Assembly: GCA_903901915.1 (NCBI GenBank)
Contig: CAIUSV010000062.1
Location: 1 to 41,184 of the forward strand
DNA: 41,184 nucleotides
From: an uncultured Rhodospirillaceae bacterium
Lineage (GTDB): Bacteria > Pseudomonadota > Alphaproteobacteria > Rhodospirillales > Magnetospirillaceae
Direction: 5' to 3'
In this document: piece after piece, positions 26,864 through 35,757 of the stretch
How positions within the stretch are numbered: position 1 is the stretch's first letter
How the letters are laid out: each line of letters begins with the position of its first letter
Notes under the pieces: model-generated
Databases searched by the model: none
Seen by the model: the letters and a program-made list of their open reading frames with translations, nothing else
Told to the model about the DNA's origin: nothing
Made by a program: the position numbers and the translations under genes

Positions 26864-27816
26864 CAGGCGGCTCCCTCAGTAATGGGCAGATGACGGGTCA
26901 GCATGTCGAGGCAGGCCATGCGCACCGCCACCCCCATCTCGACCTGCGAGCGGATCAGCGACCGCTCGACGTCGTCGGCCACGTCGGAATCGATCTCGAC
27001 GCCCCGGTTCATCGGGCCGGGATGCATGATCACCGCGTCGGGCTTGGCACGGCCCAGCTTCTCGTAATCCAGGCCGAAGAAGTGGAAATACTCGCGGATC
27101 GACGGAATGAAGTTACCGCGCATGCGCTCGTTCTGGATGCGCAGCATCATGATCACGTCCACGTTCTCCAGCCCCCTGCGCATGTCGTGAAAGACCTCGA
27201 CCCCCATGCGATCGACGCCCGAGGGCAGCAGGGTACGGGGACCGATCAGGCGCACGCTGGCTCCCATGGCGTTAAGCAAATAGATGTTGGACCGCGCCAC
27301 CCTGGAATGCAGCACGTCGCCGCAGATGGCGACGGTAAGGCCGGACAGCTTACCCTTGCTACGGCGGATGGTCAGCGCGTCCAACAGCGCCTGGGTCGGA
27401 TGCTCGTGGCTGCCGTCGCCGCCGTTGATCACGGCGCAATTGACCTTTTCCGACAACAGCTTGACCGCCCCCGAATCGGGATGGCGCACCACCAGCACAT
27501 CCAGGTGCATGGCGTTGAGCGTCATGGCGGTGTCGATCAGGGTCTCGCCCTTCTGCACGCTGGACCCGGCCGACTGCATGTTGATGACGTCGGCGCCCAG
27601 GCGCTTGCCCGCCAGCTCGAAGCTGGTGCGGGTGCGGGTCGAATTCTCGAAGAACAGGTTGATGACGGTTCGACCGCGCAGCAGGTTCTTGCGCTTGTCG
27701 AGGGATCGGTTCTGTTCGACGTAGCCATCGGCCAGGTCGAGCAGCATGGTGATCTCGGTCGGCCCCAGACCCTGGATGCCGAGGAGATGCCGGTGCGGGA
27801 AGCGCGCGTCTGTCAT
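26863..27816 (-). CDS. pyrB: Aspartate carbamoyltransferase catalytic chain
   Basis: 317 residues. Condenses carbamoyl phosphate with aspartate in the second step of pyrimidine synthesis. The carbamoyl-phosphate site STRTRTS is at 59-65, with HPTQALLD near 139 and the C-terminal [13 protein letters not shown] motif. The mobile loop includes RIQNERM. It overlaps the non-catalytic dihydroorotase gene, so the pair likely forms a class A-like dodecamer. No pyrI regulatory gene is present, as expected for this class. The gene starts 67 bases after the end of the UDG-like gene and may have its own promoter there. Confidence 0.97.
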   Translation of the reverse strand: MTDARFPHRHLLGIQGLGPTEITMLLDLADGYVEQNRSLDKRKNLLRGRTVINLFFENSTRTRTSFELAGKRLGADVINMQSAGSSVQKGETLIDTAMTLNAMHLDVLVVRHPDSGAVKLLSEKVNCAVINGGDGSHEHPTQALLDALTIRRSKGKLSGLTVAICGDVLHSRVARSNIYLLNAMGASVRLIGPRTLLPSGVDRMGVEVFHDMRRGLENVDVIMMLRIQNERMRGNFIPSIREYFHFFGLDYEKLGRAKPDAVIMHPGPMNRGVEIDSDVADDVERSLIRSQVEMGVAVRMACLDMLTRHLPITEGAA

Positions 27817-27883
27817 GGTGGGCGAACTATAGGGCGGCGCGGCCCGGTCGGCAAGCGGCCGGGTGACGGATAGCCCCCTCCCC

Positions 27884-28474
27884 TCAGCCGCCGACGACCG
27901 CCCTTATCCGCCGCCGCGCCTCGGGCAGCAGTTCGGCGTCGAACCACGGGTTGCGCGCCTGCCATGCGGTGGTCCGCCACGACGGATGAGGCAGCACCAG
28001 GAATTGCGGCAGATAGTCTCGCCACGCCGCCACCGTCGCGGTCACGGTGGCTTGGCGGCGGCGGCCGAGACGAACGGCCTGGGCATGGCGCCCGGCCAGG
28101 ATGGTCAGGCGGATGTCGGGCAGCAGCGCCAGGACCGGGGGATGCCACAGCGGCGCGCATTCCGGCCGGGGCGGCAGGTCGCCCCCCTTGGCATCGCGAC
28201 CGGGATAGCACAGTCCGGCGGGCAGGATGGCGATGCGCGCGGCGTCGTAGAACGTGTCGCGATCCAGGTCCAGCCATTGCCGCAGCCGATCACCCGAACG
28301 GTCGTTCCATGGAATGCCGGTCTGATGCACCCTGGTGCCCGGTGCCTGACCGACGATCAGCAGGCGGGCGGTGGCGGCGACACGGAGTACCGGGCGCGGC
28401 CCCAGGGGCAGATGATCGGCGCAAAGACGGCATGCGCGGATACGCTCGACCAGATCGGCCAGCGCCCCGCTCAG
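27884..28474 (-). CDS. Uracil-DNA-glycosylase-superfamily protein, apparent CTG start
   Basis: About 196 residues if read from a CTG at 28474. The family core is [18 protein letters not shown] (C15, C18), [40 protein letters not shown] and [25 protein letters not shown] and HPS match UDG motifs 1 and 2 of the family 4/5-type superfamily. The first ordinary start codon (GTG at 28330) would cut off the CxxC and GQAPG motifs. No ATG, GTG or TTG lies between an in-frame stop near 28550 and 28330. A CTG overlapping the stop of the HAD gene (CTGA) is the best candidate; an ATT four codons earlier is the alternative. Role: likely base-excision repair; enzyme activity untested. Confidence 0.8.
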   Translation of the reverse strand: MSGALADLVERIRACRLCADHLPLGPRPVLRVAATARLLIVGQAPGTRVHQTGIPWNDRSGDRLRQWLDLDRDTFYDAARIAILPAGLCYPGRDAKGGDLPPRPECAPLWHPPVLALLPDIRLTILAGRHAQAVRLGRRRQATVTATVAAWRDYLPQFLVLPHPSWRTTAWQARNPWFDAELLPEARRRIRAVVGG

Positions 28475-29130
28475 GGGTGCAATTCCCGCAGCCGCGCCAG
28501 CCCGACCCCGGCCAGACTGGGCAGAACCGCCAGCGCGCCGGTAAAATCGTCACCGGCGGTATAAAGGCTTTGCGTCACCACCACCGGAATGCCGGCGGCG
28601 GCGGCGGCGCGCACGCCGTTGGCGGAATCCTCCAGTGCCAGGCAGGTGGCCGGGACCAGCGACAGCTTTTTCAGCACCAGGGCATAGACCTGGGGATCGG
28701 GCTTCTTACGGGCGACGTCCTCGCCACAGGCGACCACCTCGAACCACTTGCGCGCCCCCCCCAGCAGCGCTTCCACATTGGCGCGGCTGGCGGTCGACGC
28801 GATGGCCAGCCGGATCCCGGCGTCGCGCGCCTCGGCAATCAACGATTCGACGCCGGGGCGGAACGGCACCCGCCCGGAATCGACCATGTTGGTGTAGATC
28901 TCGGTCTTGCGCCGGTGCAGCGCCGCCACCAGTTCGGGCGAGGCGTCGGGGGCAAAGGCGAGGATGCGCTGACGCCCGCCGGACACCTTGAGCAGCTGGC
29001 GATAGTGTTTGGGGTCCCAGGTCCAGTTCATGCCGAGTTGGCCGAAGGCAAGGTTGAAGGCGTGGCGATGGGCCTCCTCGGTCTCGGCCAGGGTGCCGTC
29101 GACGTCGAAGATGAGGGCGCTGATGTCCAT
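28471..29130 (-). CDS. CbbY-like HAD-superfamily sugar-phosphate phosphatase
   Basis: 219 residues. HAD motif I is FDVDGTLAETEEAHRHAFN, the extended form typical of CbbY, in which the TEEAHRxAFN stretch is diagnostic. Motif II is AIASTAS, motif III has KKPDPQVY, and motif IV is LEDSANGV. A helical cap lies between residues 18 and 90. CbbY removes the Rubisco inhibitor xylulose-1,5-bisphosphate; no Calvin-cycle gene is in view, so the substrate here is uncertain. It starts one base after the cupredoxin stop, and its own stop overlaps the start of the UDG-like gene. Confidence 0.88.
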   Translation of the reverse strand: MDISALIFDVDGTLAETEEAHRHAFNLAFGQLGMNWTWDPKHYRQLLKVSGGRQRILAFAPDASPELVAALHRRKTEIYTNMVDSGRVPFRPGVESLIAEARDAGIRLAIASTASRANVEALLGGARKWFEVVACGEDVARKKPDPQVYALVLKKLSLVPATCLALEDSANGVRAAAAAGIPVVVTQSLYTAGDDFTGALAVLPSLAGVGLARLRELHP

Positions 29131-29131
29131 C

Positions 29132-29605
29132 TCAGCGGCCGACTTCGATCAGGCCGCGCTCGCCCAGCCCGGCATGCCCGGCAACCGGGCACTCGAAGCG
29201 ATAGGCGCCGAAGCGGGCCGGCACGAACCACAGCTCGCGGGTTTCACCCGCCGGCACCACCACCTTGCCGACCCAGGGGGCGCGGGTGGTCTGGCCGCCG
29301 CCGCTGATACGCTCGACGGCGATGTCGGTGAAGAACTGGTCGGCGACGACGGCGTGATCGGAATCGGTGGAATTGACCAGCACCAGCCGGGTCGGCCGGT
29401 CGCGATGAAACACCAGCTCGTTGGGCGAAAAGGCATGGCCGGCGATGGTGACGGTGACGATGTCGGGGCTGCTCCAGTCGGCGCGGGCGACGATTTCGGC
29501 GGCGTCACGCAGATAGCCGGGCGGCAATTGAGTATAGGCCGCGTCGGACCCGGCGCAACCGGCGAGACCGAACGCAAGCGACAGGGCGGCAAGGGTACGG
29601 CGCAT
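29132..29605 (-). CDS. Cupredoxin-like lipoprotein
   Basis: 157 residues with lipoprotein signal peptide ending FGLAGC (C17). The rest is a single cupredoxin-like domain: TVTIAGHAFSPNELVFHRDR, LVLVNSTDSDHAVVADQFF, then VVVPAGETRELWFVPARFG and YRFECPVAGHAGLGERGLIE. Putative type I copper ligands are H84, C139 and H144; where most blue copper proteins have the axial Met, L147 or E149 occurs. It could bind copper with an altered axial ligand, or store or sense copper at the membrane. It sits in a tight minus-strand run, two bases after the cupin gene and one base before the HAD gene. Confidence 0.8.
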   Translation of the reverse strand: MRRTLAALSLAFGLAGCAGSDAAYTQLPPGYLRDAAEIVARADWSSPDIVTVTIAGHAFSPNELVFHRDRPTRLVLVNSTDSDHAVVADQFFTDIAVERISGGGQTTRAPWVGKVVVPAGETRELWFVPARFGAYRFECPVAGHAGLGERGLIEVGR

Positions 29606-29607
29606 GG

Positions 29608-30033
29608 CTAGTCTCCAGGTTGCCAATCGGCGGCGGCCATCTCGAAGCCGGCGAACTCGAAAGCCGGCGACACGGTGCAGCCGGCCAGGGTCCAGGCCCC
29701 CACCGGCTCGGCCGCCTGCCAGACCTGGGGCGGCACCACCAGTTGCGGCGACTGTCCGGCGGCGACATCCGGCCCCAGGATCGCCGACCGCACGCTTCGT
29801 CCGTCCTCGGACAGATGCAGGCGCAACGGCTCTCCGGCGTAATAATGCCATATCTCGGCGGCATCGACGCGGTGCCAGTGGGACCGCTCGCCCGCCTGCA
29901 GCAAATAGTATATGGCGGTACCGGCGCCCCTTCCGCCGCCGTCGGGCCGATGCCGCCAGGTCTCGGCGTAGTGGCCGCCCTCGGGGTGAGGGAGCAGACC
30001 CAGCCGGGCGATGATCTCGGCGGCGGCGGACAC
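29608..30033 (-). CDS. Cupin_5 (DUF985) family protein
   Basis: 141 residues from a GTG at 30033, three bases after the stop of the glutathione-transferase gene, with AAGGG upstream. The cupin_5 signature is plain: LGLLPHPEGGHYAETWRH, TAIYYLLQAG, SHWHRVDAAEIWHYYAG and the C-terminal CTVSPAFEFAGFEMA. Plant and fungal members are sugar-epimerase-like by fold, but no bacterial activity is firmly assigned. The His residues of GGHY and SHWHR could bind metal. A reading extended upstream into the GST gene is rejected. Confidence 0.88.
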   Translation of the reverse strand: MSAAAEIIARLGLLPHPEGGHYAETWRHRPDGGGRGAGTAIYYLLQAGERSHWHRVDAAEIWHYYAGEPLRLHLSEDGRSVRSAILGPDVAAGQSPQLVVPPQVWQAAEPVGAWTLAGCTVSPAFEFAGFEMAAADWQPGD

Positions 30034-30035
30034 GG

Positions 30036-30641
30036 TCAGCCCTTCGGTTCGCTCTCGACCATCGACGGACGCTTGGCGATCGCCGCGTACCATGCCGTCA
30101 GCGCCGGCCGGCCATTGCGCCAGTCCAGCCCCGGATCGCGGAAATCGACATAGCCCAGTGCCGCCGCGACACCGATCTGACCGATCAGGAAATCGTCGCC
30201 CCAGGCGGCACATTCCTCTTCCAGCACATCCAGGGCGCGGACCATGGCGCGATCCTGACGCGCGGTCCAGTCACTCCAACGCTTGTCCTCGGGGCGCATG
30301 GCGAGCTCGATCCGCTTGGCGATGGCGGCGTCGAGGATGCCGTCGGCCAGCGCCGCCAGCCGCAACTGGTTCCAGCGCGCCCCGCCCGAGGCGGGAAACA
30401 GCTTGTGGCCGTCGTGCAGCGAGTCCAGGTATTCGCAGATCACCGGCGAATCATAAAGCGCCTCGCCGCCCTCGGTGATCAGAGCCGGCACCTTGCCTAG
30501 CGGATTATCCCGGCTGACATCGGTATCGGGCGCCCACACATTGGTCGGCACGAACTCGATCCGCCCGGCCAGACCCGTTTCGAGGGCGACGACCCAGACC
30601 TTGCGGGCATAGGGAGAGGTGGCGGAATAGCGCAGCTTCAT
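30036..30641 (-). CDS. Glutathione S-transferase family protein
   Basis: 201 residues. The N-terminal thioredoxin-like domain has MKLRYSATSPYARKVWVVAL (S8 is the probable glutathione-activating residue), NPLGKVPALITEGG and LYDSPVICEYLD. The C-terminal helical domain covers about 85-195. Similar to YibF-type bacterial GSTs; the electrophile is unknown. It is the first gene of a minus-strand run that continues through cupin, cupredoxin, HAD and UDG-like genes with spacings of 0-2 bases, so one transcript is likely. Confidence 0.9.
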   Translation of the reverse strand: MKLRYSATSPYARKVWVVALETGLAGRIEFVPTNVWAPDTDVSRDNPLGKVPALITEGGEALYDSPVICEYLDSLHDGHKLFPASGGARWNQLRLAALADGILDAAIAKRIELAMRPEDKRWSDWTARQDRAMVRALDVLEEECAAWGDDFLIGQIGVAAALGYVDFRDPGLDWRNGRPALTAWYAAIAKRPSMVESEPKG

Positions 30642-30775
30642 GGCAAGGCTCCGTGGCGGCAGGGGAGGGCGGCACCATGCTTGGGTATGACCGCCCGAGA
30701 GTCAATGGTCTCGCCCCGATTGCCCCCGCTGGCCGGATCGGCGATGATGGCGGCGGAGCTTTGAGGGAGACGGCG

Positions 30776-31219
30776 ATGAGGCGGACATATCTGGCGGTGG
30801 CGGCGGTGATGGCGCTGACCGCCTGCGGTCATGTCGATGACCAGGACCTGGCTCAGCTCCGGCCCGGTAGAACCACCGCCGCCCAGGCCATCGACCTGCT
30901 GGGCAGCCCCGACCGCGACGAAACCCTGGCCGATGGTTCGCGCATGCTGACCTATATCGGCTCCCACGCCAGCACCAGGGTCGTCAACTTCGTTCCCGCC
31001 GCCAACCTGATCTGGGGCGGCTGGGATGCCACCACCGACGAGGCCGGGCTGATGTTCGCCCCCGACGGCACCTTGCGCTTTCATTCGTGGTCGTCGAACC
31101 AGACCCGGCGCAACCGGGTGATCGGCGGCGCGACCGTCAAGGCCCGGCCGGCGCCACCGCCCCTGGAACCGCCCGCGGCAACGGGAACCCCACCGGCGCA
31201 AAGCCATTCTGCCGATTAA
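30776..31219 (+). CDS. Small lipoprotein with SmpA/OmlA (BamE-like) domain
   Basis: 147 residues: signal peptide [16 protein letters not shown] with lipidated C17, then a BamE-like motif [20 protein letters not shown], followed by a strand-rich segment [20 protein letters not shown] and a Pro-rich tail. This family includes outer-membrane assembly lipoproteins and many stand-alone ones. A GAGGGAGA ribosome-binding site precedes the ATG at 30776; a longer in-frame reading lacks a signal peptide at its start. The last four bases overlap the convergent pckG gene. Exact role unknown. Confidence 0.78.
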   Translation: MRRTYLAVAAVMALTACGHVDDQDLAQLRPGRTTAAQAIDLLGSPDRDETLADGSRMLTYIGSHASTRVVNFVPAANLIWGGWDATTDEAGLMFAPDGTLRFHSWSSNQTRRNRVIGGATVKARPAPPPLEPPAATGTPPAQSHSAD

Positions 31220-33063
31220 AGCCGCTCGCTAGCCAGTTCCCACACCGCCGGAGCACGCCACAGCCGCGACTTCAGCAGTTCGCGTTCGTAAAGCAGTTCC
31301 TTCGGCACCCGGTCGAAGAACTTGTCGAACAGTTCCTCCTGGCTGCGGGCATCGGCGATTCCGGCCTCGCGGTCGATGCGCATCAGTTCCTTGAACCGGT
31401 CGCGGGGATAGTCGAGGCCGCTCCATTCCAGGTCCTCGTATTGCGGCACCAGCCCGATGGGCGATTCGACGGCGCGGGCCTTGCCCTTGACCCGATCGAC
31501 GACCCATTTCAGCACCCGCATGTTCTGGCCATAGCCCGGCCACATGAAGGCGTTGTTCTCGTCCTTGCGGAACCAGTTGACGCGAAAGATCGGCGGCGGG
31601 TTGTTGACCTTACGGCCCATGTTGAGCCAGTGGTTGAAGTAGTCCGCCATGTTGTAGCCGCAGAACGGCAGCATGGCGAAGGGATCGCGGCGAATGGCGG
31701 CTTGGCCCACCGCGGCGGCGGTGGCTTCGGACCCCATGGTGGCGCCGAGATAGACGCCGTGCGCCCAGTTGAACGACTGCACCACCAGCGGCGCGTTCTT
31801 CGACAGCCGGCCACCGACGATGAAGGCCGAGATCGGTACCCCCGCCGGGCTTTCCCAATCGGGATCGACGCTAGGGCACTGGCTGACCGGGGTGGTGAAG
31901 CGGGCGTTGGGATGGGCGGCCGGGGCTTTCGCCTCCGGGGTCCAGTCGTCGCCCTTCCAGTCGATCAGGTGGTCCGGCGGCACATCGGTAAGCCCCTCCC
32001 ACCACACGTCGCCATCGTCGGTATGGGCCACATTGGTGAAAATGGAGTTGCTGGCACAGGCGGCGACGGCATTGGGATTGGTCGAAACGCCGGTCCCCGG
32101 CGCCACGCCGAAGAAGCCGGCCTCGGGGTTGATGGCGTAGAAACGGCCGTCGGCGCCCGGCTTGATCCAGGCGATGTCGTCGCCGACGGTGCGGATCTTC
32201 CAGCCCTCGAAGCCCCGGGGCGGCACCAGCATGGCGAAATTGGTCTTGCCGCAGGCCGAGGGGAAAGCGGCGGCGACATAGGTCTTCTCGCCCTCGGGAC
32301 TTTCGACTCCGACGATCAGCATGTGCTCGGCCAGCCAGCCCTCGTCGCGGGCGACGGCCGAGGCGATGCGGAGCGCGAAGCATTTCTTGCCCAGCAGGGC
32401 GTTGCCGCCATAGCCCGAACCGAACGACCAGATCTGCCGGTCCTCGGGAAAATGGGCGATGGTGATGTTGTCGGGATCGCAGGGCCAGGGCACGTCGGCC
32501 TCGCCCTCGGCCAGCGGACGGCCGACCGAATGCAGGCATTCGACGAATTCCCCACCGCCGGCCAGGATGTCCAGCACCGGCTGGCCCATGCGGGTCATGA
32601 TCCGCATGTTGGCGACGGCATAGGCGGAATCGGTGATCTGCACCCCGATATGGGAAATGTCGGACCCCAACGGTCCCATGGAGAACGGCACCACATACAT
32701 GGTGCGCCCCTTCATGCAGCCGTCGTACAGCCCGTTCAGCCGCGCCTTCATGTCCTTGGGATCGACCCAGTTGTTGGTCGGCCCGGCGTCGTTGCGGTTG
32801 TGCGAGCAGATGAAGGTGCGGTCCTCGACGCGGGCGACATCGCGCGGGTCCGAGCGGCAGAGATAGCTGCCGGGGCGCTTTTGCGGGTTCAGCCGGATCA
32901 TGGTGCCGCCGGCCACCATCATCTCGCACAGCGCGTCGTACTCCTGCTGCGAACCGTCGCAGATATGGATGCTGGCGGGGCGGCACAGGCGCGCGATCTC
33001 GTCGATCCACGCCAGCAATCGGGCGTTCATGGTCGATCCGCCGGGGATGCCGAGCTTGCTCAT
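31216..33063 (-). CDS. pckG: Phosphoenolpyruvate carboxykinase (GTP)
   Basis: 615 residues, typical of the GTP-dependent enzyme rather than the roughly 540-residue ATP form. It converts oxaloacetate to phosphoenolpyruvate for gluconeogenesis. The kinase-1 P-loop is FPSACGKTN (267-275), whose Cys is conserved in GTP-PEPCK. Other marks are [52 protein letters not shown] and RVNWFRKDE. The ATG is at 33063; a longer reading continues into the upstream flavin-reductase-like gene and is rejected. It lies 25 bases downstream of that gene. Confidence 0.97.
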   Translation of the reverse strand: MSKLGIPGGSTMNARLLAWIDEIARLCRPASIHICDGSQQEYDALCEMMVAGGTMIRLNPQKRPGSYLCRSDPRDVARVEDRTFICSHNRNDAGPTNNWVDPKDMKARLNGLYDGCMKGRTMYVVPFSMGPLGSDISHIGVQITDSAYAVANMRIMTRMGQPVLDILAGGGEFVECLHSVGRPLAEGEADVPWPCDPDNITIAHFPEDRQIWSFGSGYGGNALLGKKCFALRIASAVARDEGWLAEHMLIVGVESPEGEKTYVAAAFPSACGKTNFAMLVPPRGFEGWKIRTVGDDIAWIKPGADGRFYAINPEAGFFGVAPGTGVSTNPNAVAACASNSIFTNVAHTDDGDVWWEGLTDVPPDHLIDWKGDDWTPEAKAPAAHPNARFTTPVSQCPSVDPDWESPAGVPISAFIVGGRLSKNAPLVVQSFNWAHGVYLGATMGSEATAAAVGQAAIRRDPFAMLPFCGYNMADYFNHWLNMGRKVNNPPPIFRVNWFRKDENNAFMWPGYGQNMRVLKWVVDRVKGKARAVESPIGLVPQYEDLEWSGLDYPRDRFKELMRIDREAGIADARSQEELFDKFFDRVPKELLYERELLKSRLWRAPAVWELASERL

Positions 33064-33088
33064 TGTCGTGGATGTCCCTTCAGGAAAT

Positions 33089-33553
33089 TCAGGTGCGCAC
33101 CAGCGGCGCGTCGAACCAGACCGCGCGGCCGAAGCCGCCGACGAAATGCGCCTTGTCCAACCGCATCCGCCAGATGGCGAAATCGGCGAAGTCGGCATAC
33201 TCGCGGGCGCCGGGATGACGGTCGAGGAACCGCGCCCTCAGGCGGGGGGCGTCGTCGGGCGCCGCCACCCCCACCAGGGTGACACGCGGCCCGGTCTGGG
33301 GATTGTCCAGGCCGTCGGTCCCGTCCAGCAGCAACGCCGCCCGACCGTCGGCGGCCAGATTGCGGGTGTGGTCCGCCAGTTGCGACAGCAGCAGGATCGG
33401 CGACAGATCGTCGTCGAACGCCACCGTCACCAGCGAGACATAGGGGCGCCCGTCCAGGCTGGTGGCCAGGGCCGCCTTGCGGCAGGCCAACGCCACCTGG
33501 CACAGGGCTTGGCGGTTGTCGTCGGGCAATGGGGGGGGAGCGGATTCTGTCAT
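33089..33553 (-). CDS. Pyridoxamine 5'-phosphate oxidase-like FMN-binding protein (HugZ N-domain type)
   Basis: 154 residues. The split-barrel flavin fold is suggested by [48 protein letters not shown] and [10 protein letters not shown], ending [15 protein letters not shown]. The same pattern forms the N-terminal domain of HugZ-type haem-degrading proteins, but the DUF2470 C-terminal domain is missing. It could be an FMN- or F420-type reductase or a haem-binding protein. The ATG at 33553 is chosen because residues further upstream do not fit the family. It lies 25 bases upstream of pckG. Confidence 0.78.
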   Translation of the reverse strand: MTESAPPPLPDDNRQALCQVALACRKAALATSLDGRPYVSLVTVAFDDDLSPILLLSQLADHTRNLAADGRAALLLDGTDGLDNPQTGPRVTLVGVAAPDDAPRLRARFLDRHPGAREYADFADFAIWRMRLDKAHFVGGFGRAVWFDAPLVRT

Positions 33554-33630
33554 GGTGTCATCATCGCAGATCGTCGCCACGAGGGAAACCGCAATGAGCA
33601 CTCGATCACGAGCCCAGGCACGAGAGTCGA

Positions 33631-33660
33631 TTGCGAATCCTCCTGCCAAAGTCGTACACT
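33631..33660 (+). promoter_or_regulatory. Possible promoter for the gene at 33692
   Basis: TTGCGA (33631-33636) and TACACT (33655-33660) are 18 bases apart in the gap between divergent genes. Each is a 4/6 match to the sigma70 hexamers. Transcription would begin about 25 bases before the proposed GTG start. Weak evidence only. Confidence 0.3.
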
Positions 33661-33691
33661 TGGCCGACCTATCTTCTGTTGGAAAAAGCCA

Positions 33692-34135
33692 GTGGCGCTG
33701 GACGGCATAGCGGTTTCGTCAAGCTCGACCTCCATCCGCGATAGTGGTGGGGCCTCACGGGCCGGCTCGGTGGCCGATGCCCTGGCGGCCCGGTCACGTT
33801 TCGGACAATTCGATCCGTCCCTGGTATCCAGCCAGCAGACCGCGACACCCACCCGGACGGCCGATGACCGTCAGCCCGAAGCTTCCACCGTCTGGCCCGA
33901 CGGCAGCGGTGGCCAGGGATCGACACAGGCACTTTCCGCCTTCGTCACCCAGTCCCTGGCCCAATCCCAGGATCAGGCCGCCGGGCCGTCGGAGGCATCG
34001 CGGACCAATGCCGCCATCGCCGCCTACGCCCGGGCCGGCGGCTCCGCCGCCGTACCCCCGGATACCTCGGTCGAAGTCATCGCGCCGTCGCTGCCCACCC
34101 TATCGTCCGGCCGCACCCTGGACCTTGCCGTCTAG
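33692..34135 (+). CDS. Unrecognised Ser/Ala-rich low-complexity protein
   Basis: 147 residues from a GTG at 33692 with GGAAA about ten bases upstream. Not recognised as a known family. The chain is rich in Ser, Ala, Thr and Gln with no signal peptide, membrane segment or Cys. It has a middle helical stretch (ALSAFVTQSLAQSQDQ, TNAAIAAYARAGG) and a C-terminal SLPTLSSGRTLDLAV that looks like a defined terminal motif. Composition suggests a largely disordered protein with one helix. Codon use is GC-rich at third positions, supporting real coding. It lies divergent from the PNPOx-like gene and before the Xre regulator. Confidence 0.55.
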   Translation: MALDGIAVSSSSTSIRDSGGASRAGSVADALAARSRFGQFDPSLVSSQQTATPTRTADDRQPEASTVWPDGSGGQGSTQALSAFVTQSLAQSQDQAAGPSEASRTNAAIAAYARAGGSAAVPPDTSVEVIAPSLPTLSSGRTLDLAV

Positions 34136-34192
34136 ACGAAAGCCCCCCGGCAAGAGCTATACTAGCAGCATTCCTCAAGTATTATGACAGGC

Positions 34193-34264
34193 ACTATACC
34201 AATTCCATAGTCTATATCCGGGCGGGCGTTTCCGGTTGCCCTGCGGTTCAATTCCGACTATGGA
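34193..34264. repeat. Inverted-repeat cluster upstream of the Xre regulator
   Basis: TCCATAGTC (34204-34212) is repeated as its reverse complement GACTATGGA (34256-34264), 43 bases apart. A further ACTAT (34193-34197) faces ATAGT (34207-34211). All lie within 95 bases upstream of the regulator start at 34285 in an AT-richer stretch. This looks like a two-site operator for autoregulation by a dimeric Xre protein; the binding is inferred. Confidence 0.5.
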
Positions 34265-34284
34265 GGGAATAGGGAAGGGCATCT

Positions 34285-34740
34285 ATGCCGGATACAGTAC
34301 ACAGCGTCCGAATATCGGGCGTTCTCAGCCGAAATCGAGTGAAAGCCATGCCCCTCAAATCCGAAGCCCAAGTCGGGCGAAAGGTCAATCGTGCCAATGA
34401 TGTGGATCGCCATGTGGGCATCCGCATCCGGGAACGCCGCATCATGCTTGGACTGTCCCAGCAGCAGATGGCGGAACTGATCGGGGTGACGTACCAGCAG
34501 GCCCACAAGTACGAACGCGGCATCAACCGCATTTCGGCCGGGCGGCTGTTCGAGATCGCTCAGGTTCTCGGGGTACCGGTCGGCTCGTTCTACGAAGGCC
34601 TGGAAAGCCGGCGCGGCGCCGACCTCACCGCCCGACAGCGCATGTGCCTCGAACTGGCCCGCAACTTCACCAGCATTGCCAACGACAGGCACCAGGAGGC
34701 GCTGTCACAGTTGGCCAGGGTCTTGGCCGCCGAGAACTGA
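34285..34740 (+). CDS. Xre-family helix-turn-helix transcriptional regulator
   Basis: 151 residues from the ATG at 34285, which has a strong ribosome-binding site (AGGGAAGGG, about seven bases away). An in-frame ATG at 34348 would give 130 residues, closer to usual family starts but with a weak site. The HTH is unmistakable: DRHVGIRIRERRIMLGLSQQ, then MAELIGVTYQQAHKYERGIN and RISAGRLFEIAQVLGVPVGS. This sub-type is common in alphaproteobacteria, where several copies per genome occur. The C-terminal 45 residues are helical. Inverted repeats upstream suggest autoregulation. Its 3' end overlaps queG on the other strand by 36 bases. Confidence 0.9.
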   Translation: MPDTVHSVRISGVLSRNRVKAMPLKSEAQVGRKVNRANDVDRHVGIRIRERRIMLGLSQQQMAELIGVTYQQAHKYERGINRISAGRLFEIAQVLGVPVGSFYEGLESRRGADLTARQRMCLELARNFTSIANDRHQEALSQLARVLAAEN

Positions 34741-35757
34741 CACCGCCCATTTCGCCATGGCCTGGACCTGCGCCGAGGCATCGCCCTTAAGCCGCTCCGC
34801 CATCGGCAAAAGATCGGTCCGGCCGCTGTTGCCGATGGCGACCAAGACGCTGGCGACAAAACGATCCCGCCCCGCCCGCTTCACCGGTGACCCGGCGAAC
34901 ACCTGACGGAATCCGGCATCGTCCAACTGGGCCAGATCGGCCAGCCGGGGCGCCGTCAGCTCGATGCGCGGCAGGAAATCGGGGTCCGTCGTCGGCGTGG
35001 CGAACGAATTCCACGGACACACCGCCAGACAATCGTCGCAACCATAGATCCGGTTGGCCATCAACGGGCGCAGGCCCACCGCGATACCGCCTCCGGCCTC
35101 GATGGTGAGATAGGAGACGCAACGGCGCGGATCGATCCGCCCCTCGCCGTCCAGCGCCGCGGTCGGACAGGCATCGACGCAGGCGCGGCAACTGCCGCAG
35201 TGATTGCGCTCGGGCGGATCCGGCTCGATGTCCAGGGTGGTCAGGATCTCGGACAGAAACAACCAACTGCCCCAACGCCGGGACACCAGATTGGTATGAC
35301 GGCCGCGCCAGCCCAACCCGGCACGCTCGGCCAGCGGCTTTTCCATCACCGGGGCGGTATCGACGAACACCTTGAGATCACCGCCGACACTGGCGGCCAT
35401 CCAGCGTCCCAACGCCTTGAGCCGCTTCTTGACGGTGTCGTGATAGTCGCGATTGCGGGCGTAGACGCTGATATTGCCCCGATCCGGCCGCCGGACAAGC
35501 TCCAGCGGATCGCCCGCGGGGGCGTAGTTGGTGCCCAGGACAATAGCGGTTCTCGCCTCGGGCCACAGGACCTGCGGATCGGCCCGCCGCTCTCGGGTCT
35601 CGGCCATCCACGCCATGTCGCCGTGGCGACCATCGGCCAGAAAGCCCGCCAGATCCTCGCCCCACGCCGGATCACCGACGGCTGACGCGAAGCCGACCTG
35701 GGCAAAGCCCAGCTCCAGGGCCTTGGCGCGGATAGAGGCCTTGACGAGGTTATCCAC
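34705..35757 (-). CDS. queG: Epoxyqueuosine reductase
   Basis: QueG reduces epoxyqueuosine to queuosine in tRNA, the last step of Q synthesis, using cobalamin and two [4Fe-4S] clusters. The 350-residue protein starts at a GTG (35757) that overlaps the queF end by eight bases. Visible are [10 protein letters not shown], the [20 protein letters not shown] region, and two ferredoxin motifs, [15 protein letters not shown] and [12 protein letters not shown]-terminal HEAT-like tail includes [10 protein letters not shown]. Reading further upstream yields sequence out of family. It is the last gene of hldE-queF-queG. Confidence 0.95.
   Translation of the reverse strand: MDNLVKASIRAKALELGFAQVGFASAVGDPAWGEDLAGFLADGRHGDMAWMAETRERRADPQVLWPEARTAIVLGTNYAPAGDPLELVRRPDRGNISVYARNRDYHDTVKKRLKALGRWMAASVGGDLKVFVDTAPVMEKPLAERAGLGWRGRHTNLVSRRWGSWLFLSEILTTLDIEPDPPERNHCGSCRACVDACPTAALDGEGRIDPRRCVSYLTIEAGGGIAVGLRPLMANRIYGCDDCLAVCPWNSFATPTTDPDFLPRIELTAPRLADLAQLDDAGFRQVFAGSPVKRAGRDRFVASVLVAIGNSGRTDLLPMAERLKGDASAQVQAMAKWAVSVLGGQDPGQL

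Noticed and set aside
33064-33198. N-terminal extension of pckG
   Set aside because: It lies inside the PNPOx-like gene in another frame and the GTP-PEPCK family starts near the chosen ATG.
34124-34154. CTTGCCG/CGGCAAG inverted repeat at the end of the unrecognised gene as a terminator
   Set aside because: The loop is 17 bases, the stem seven and no T-run follows.
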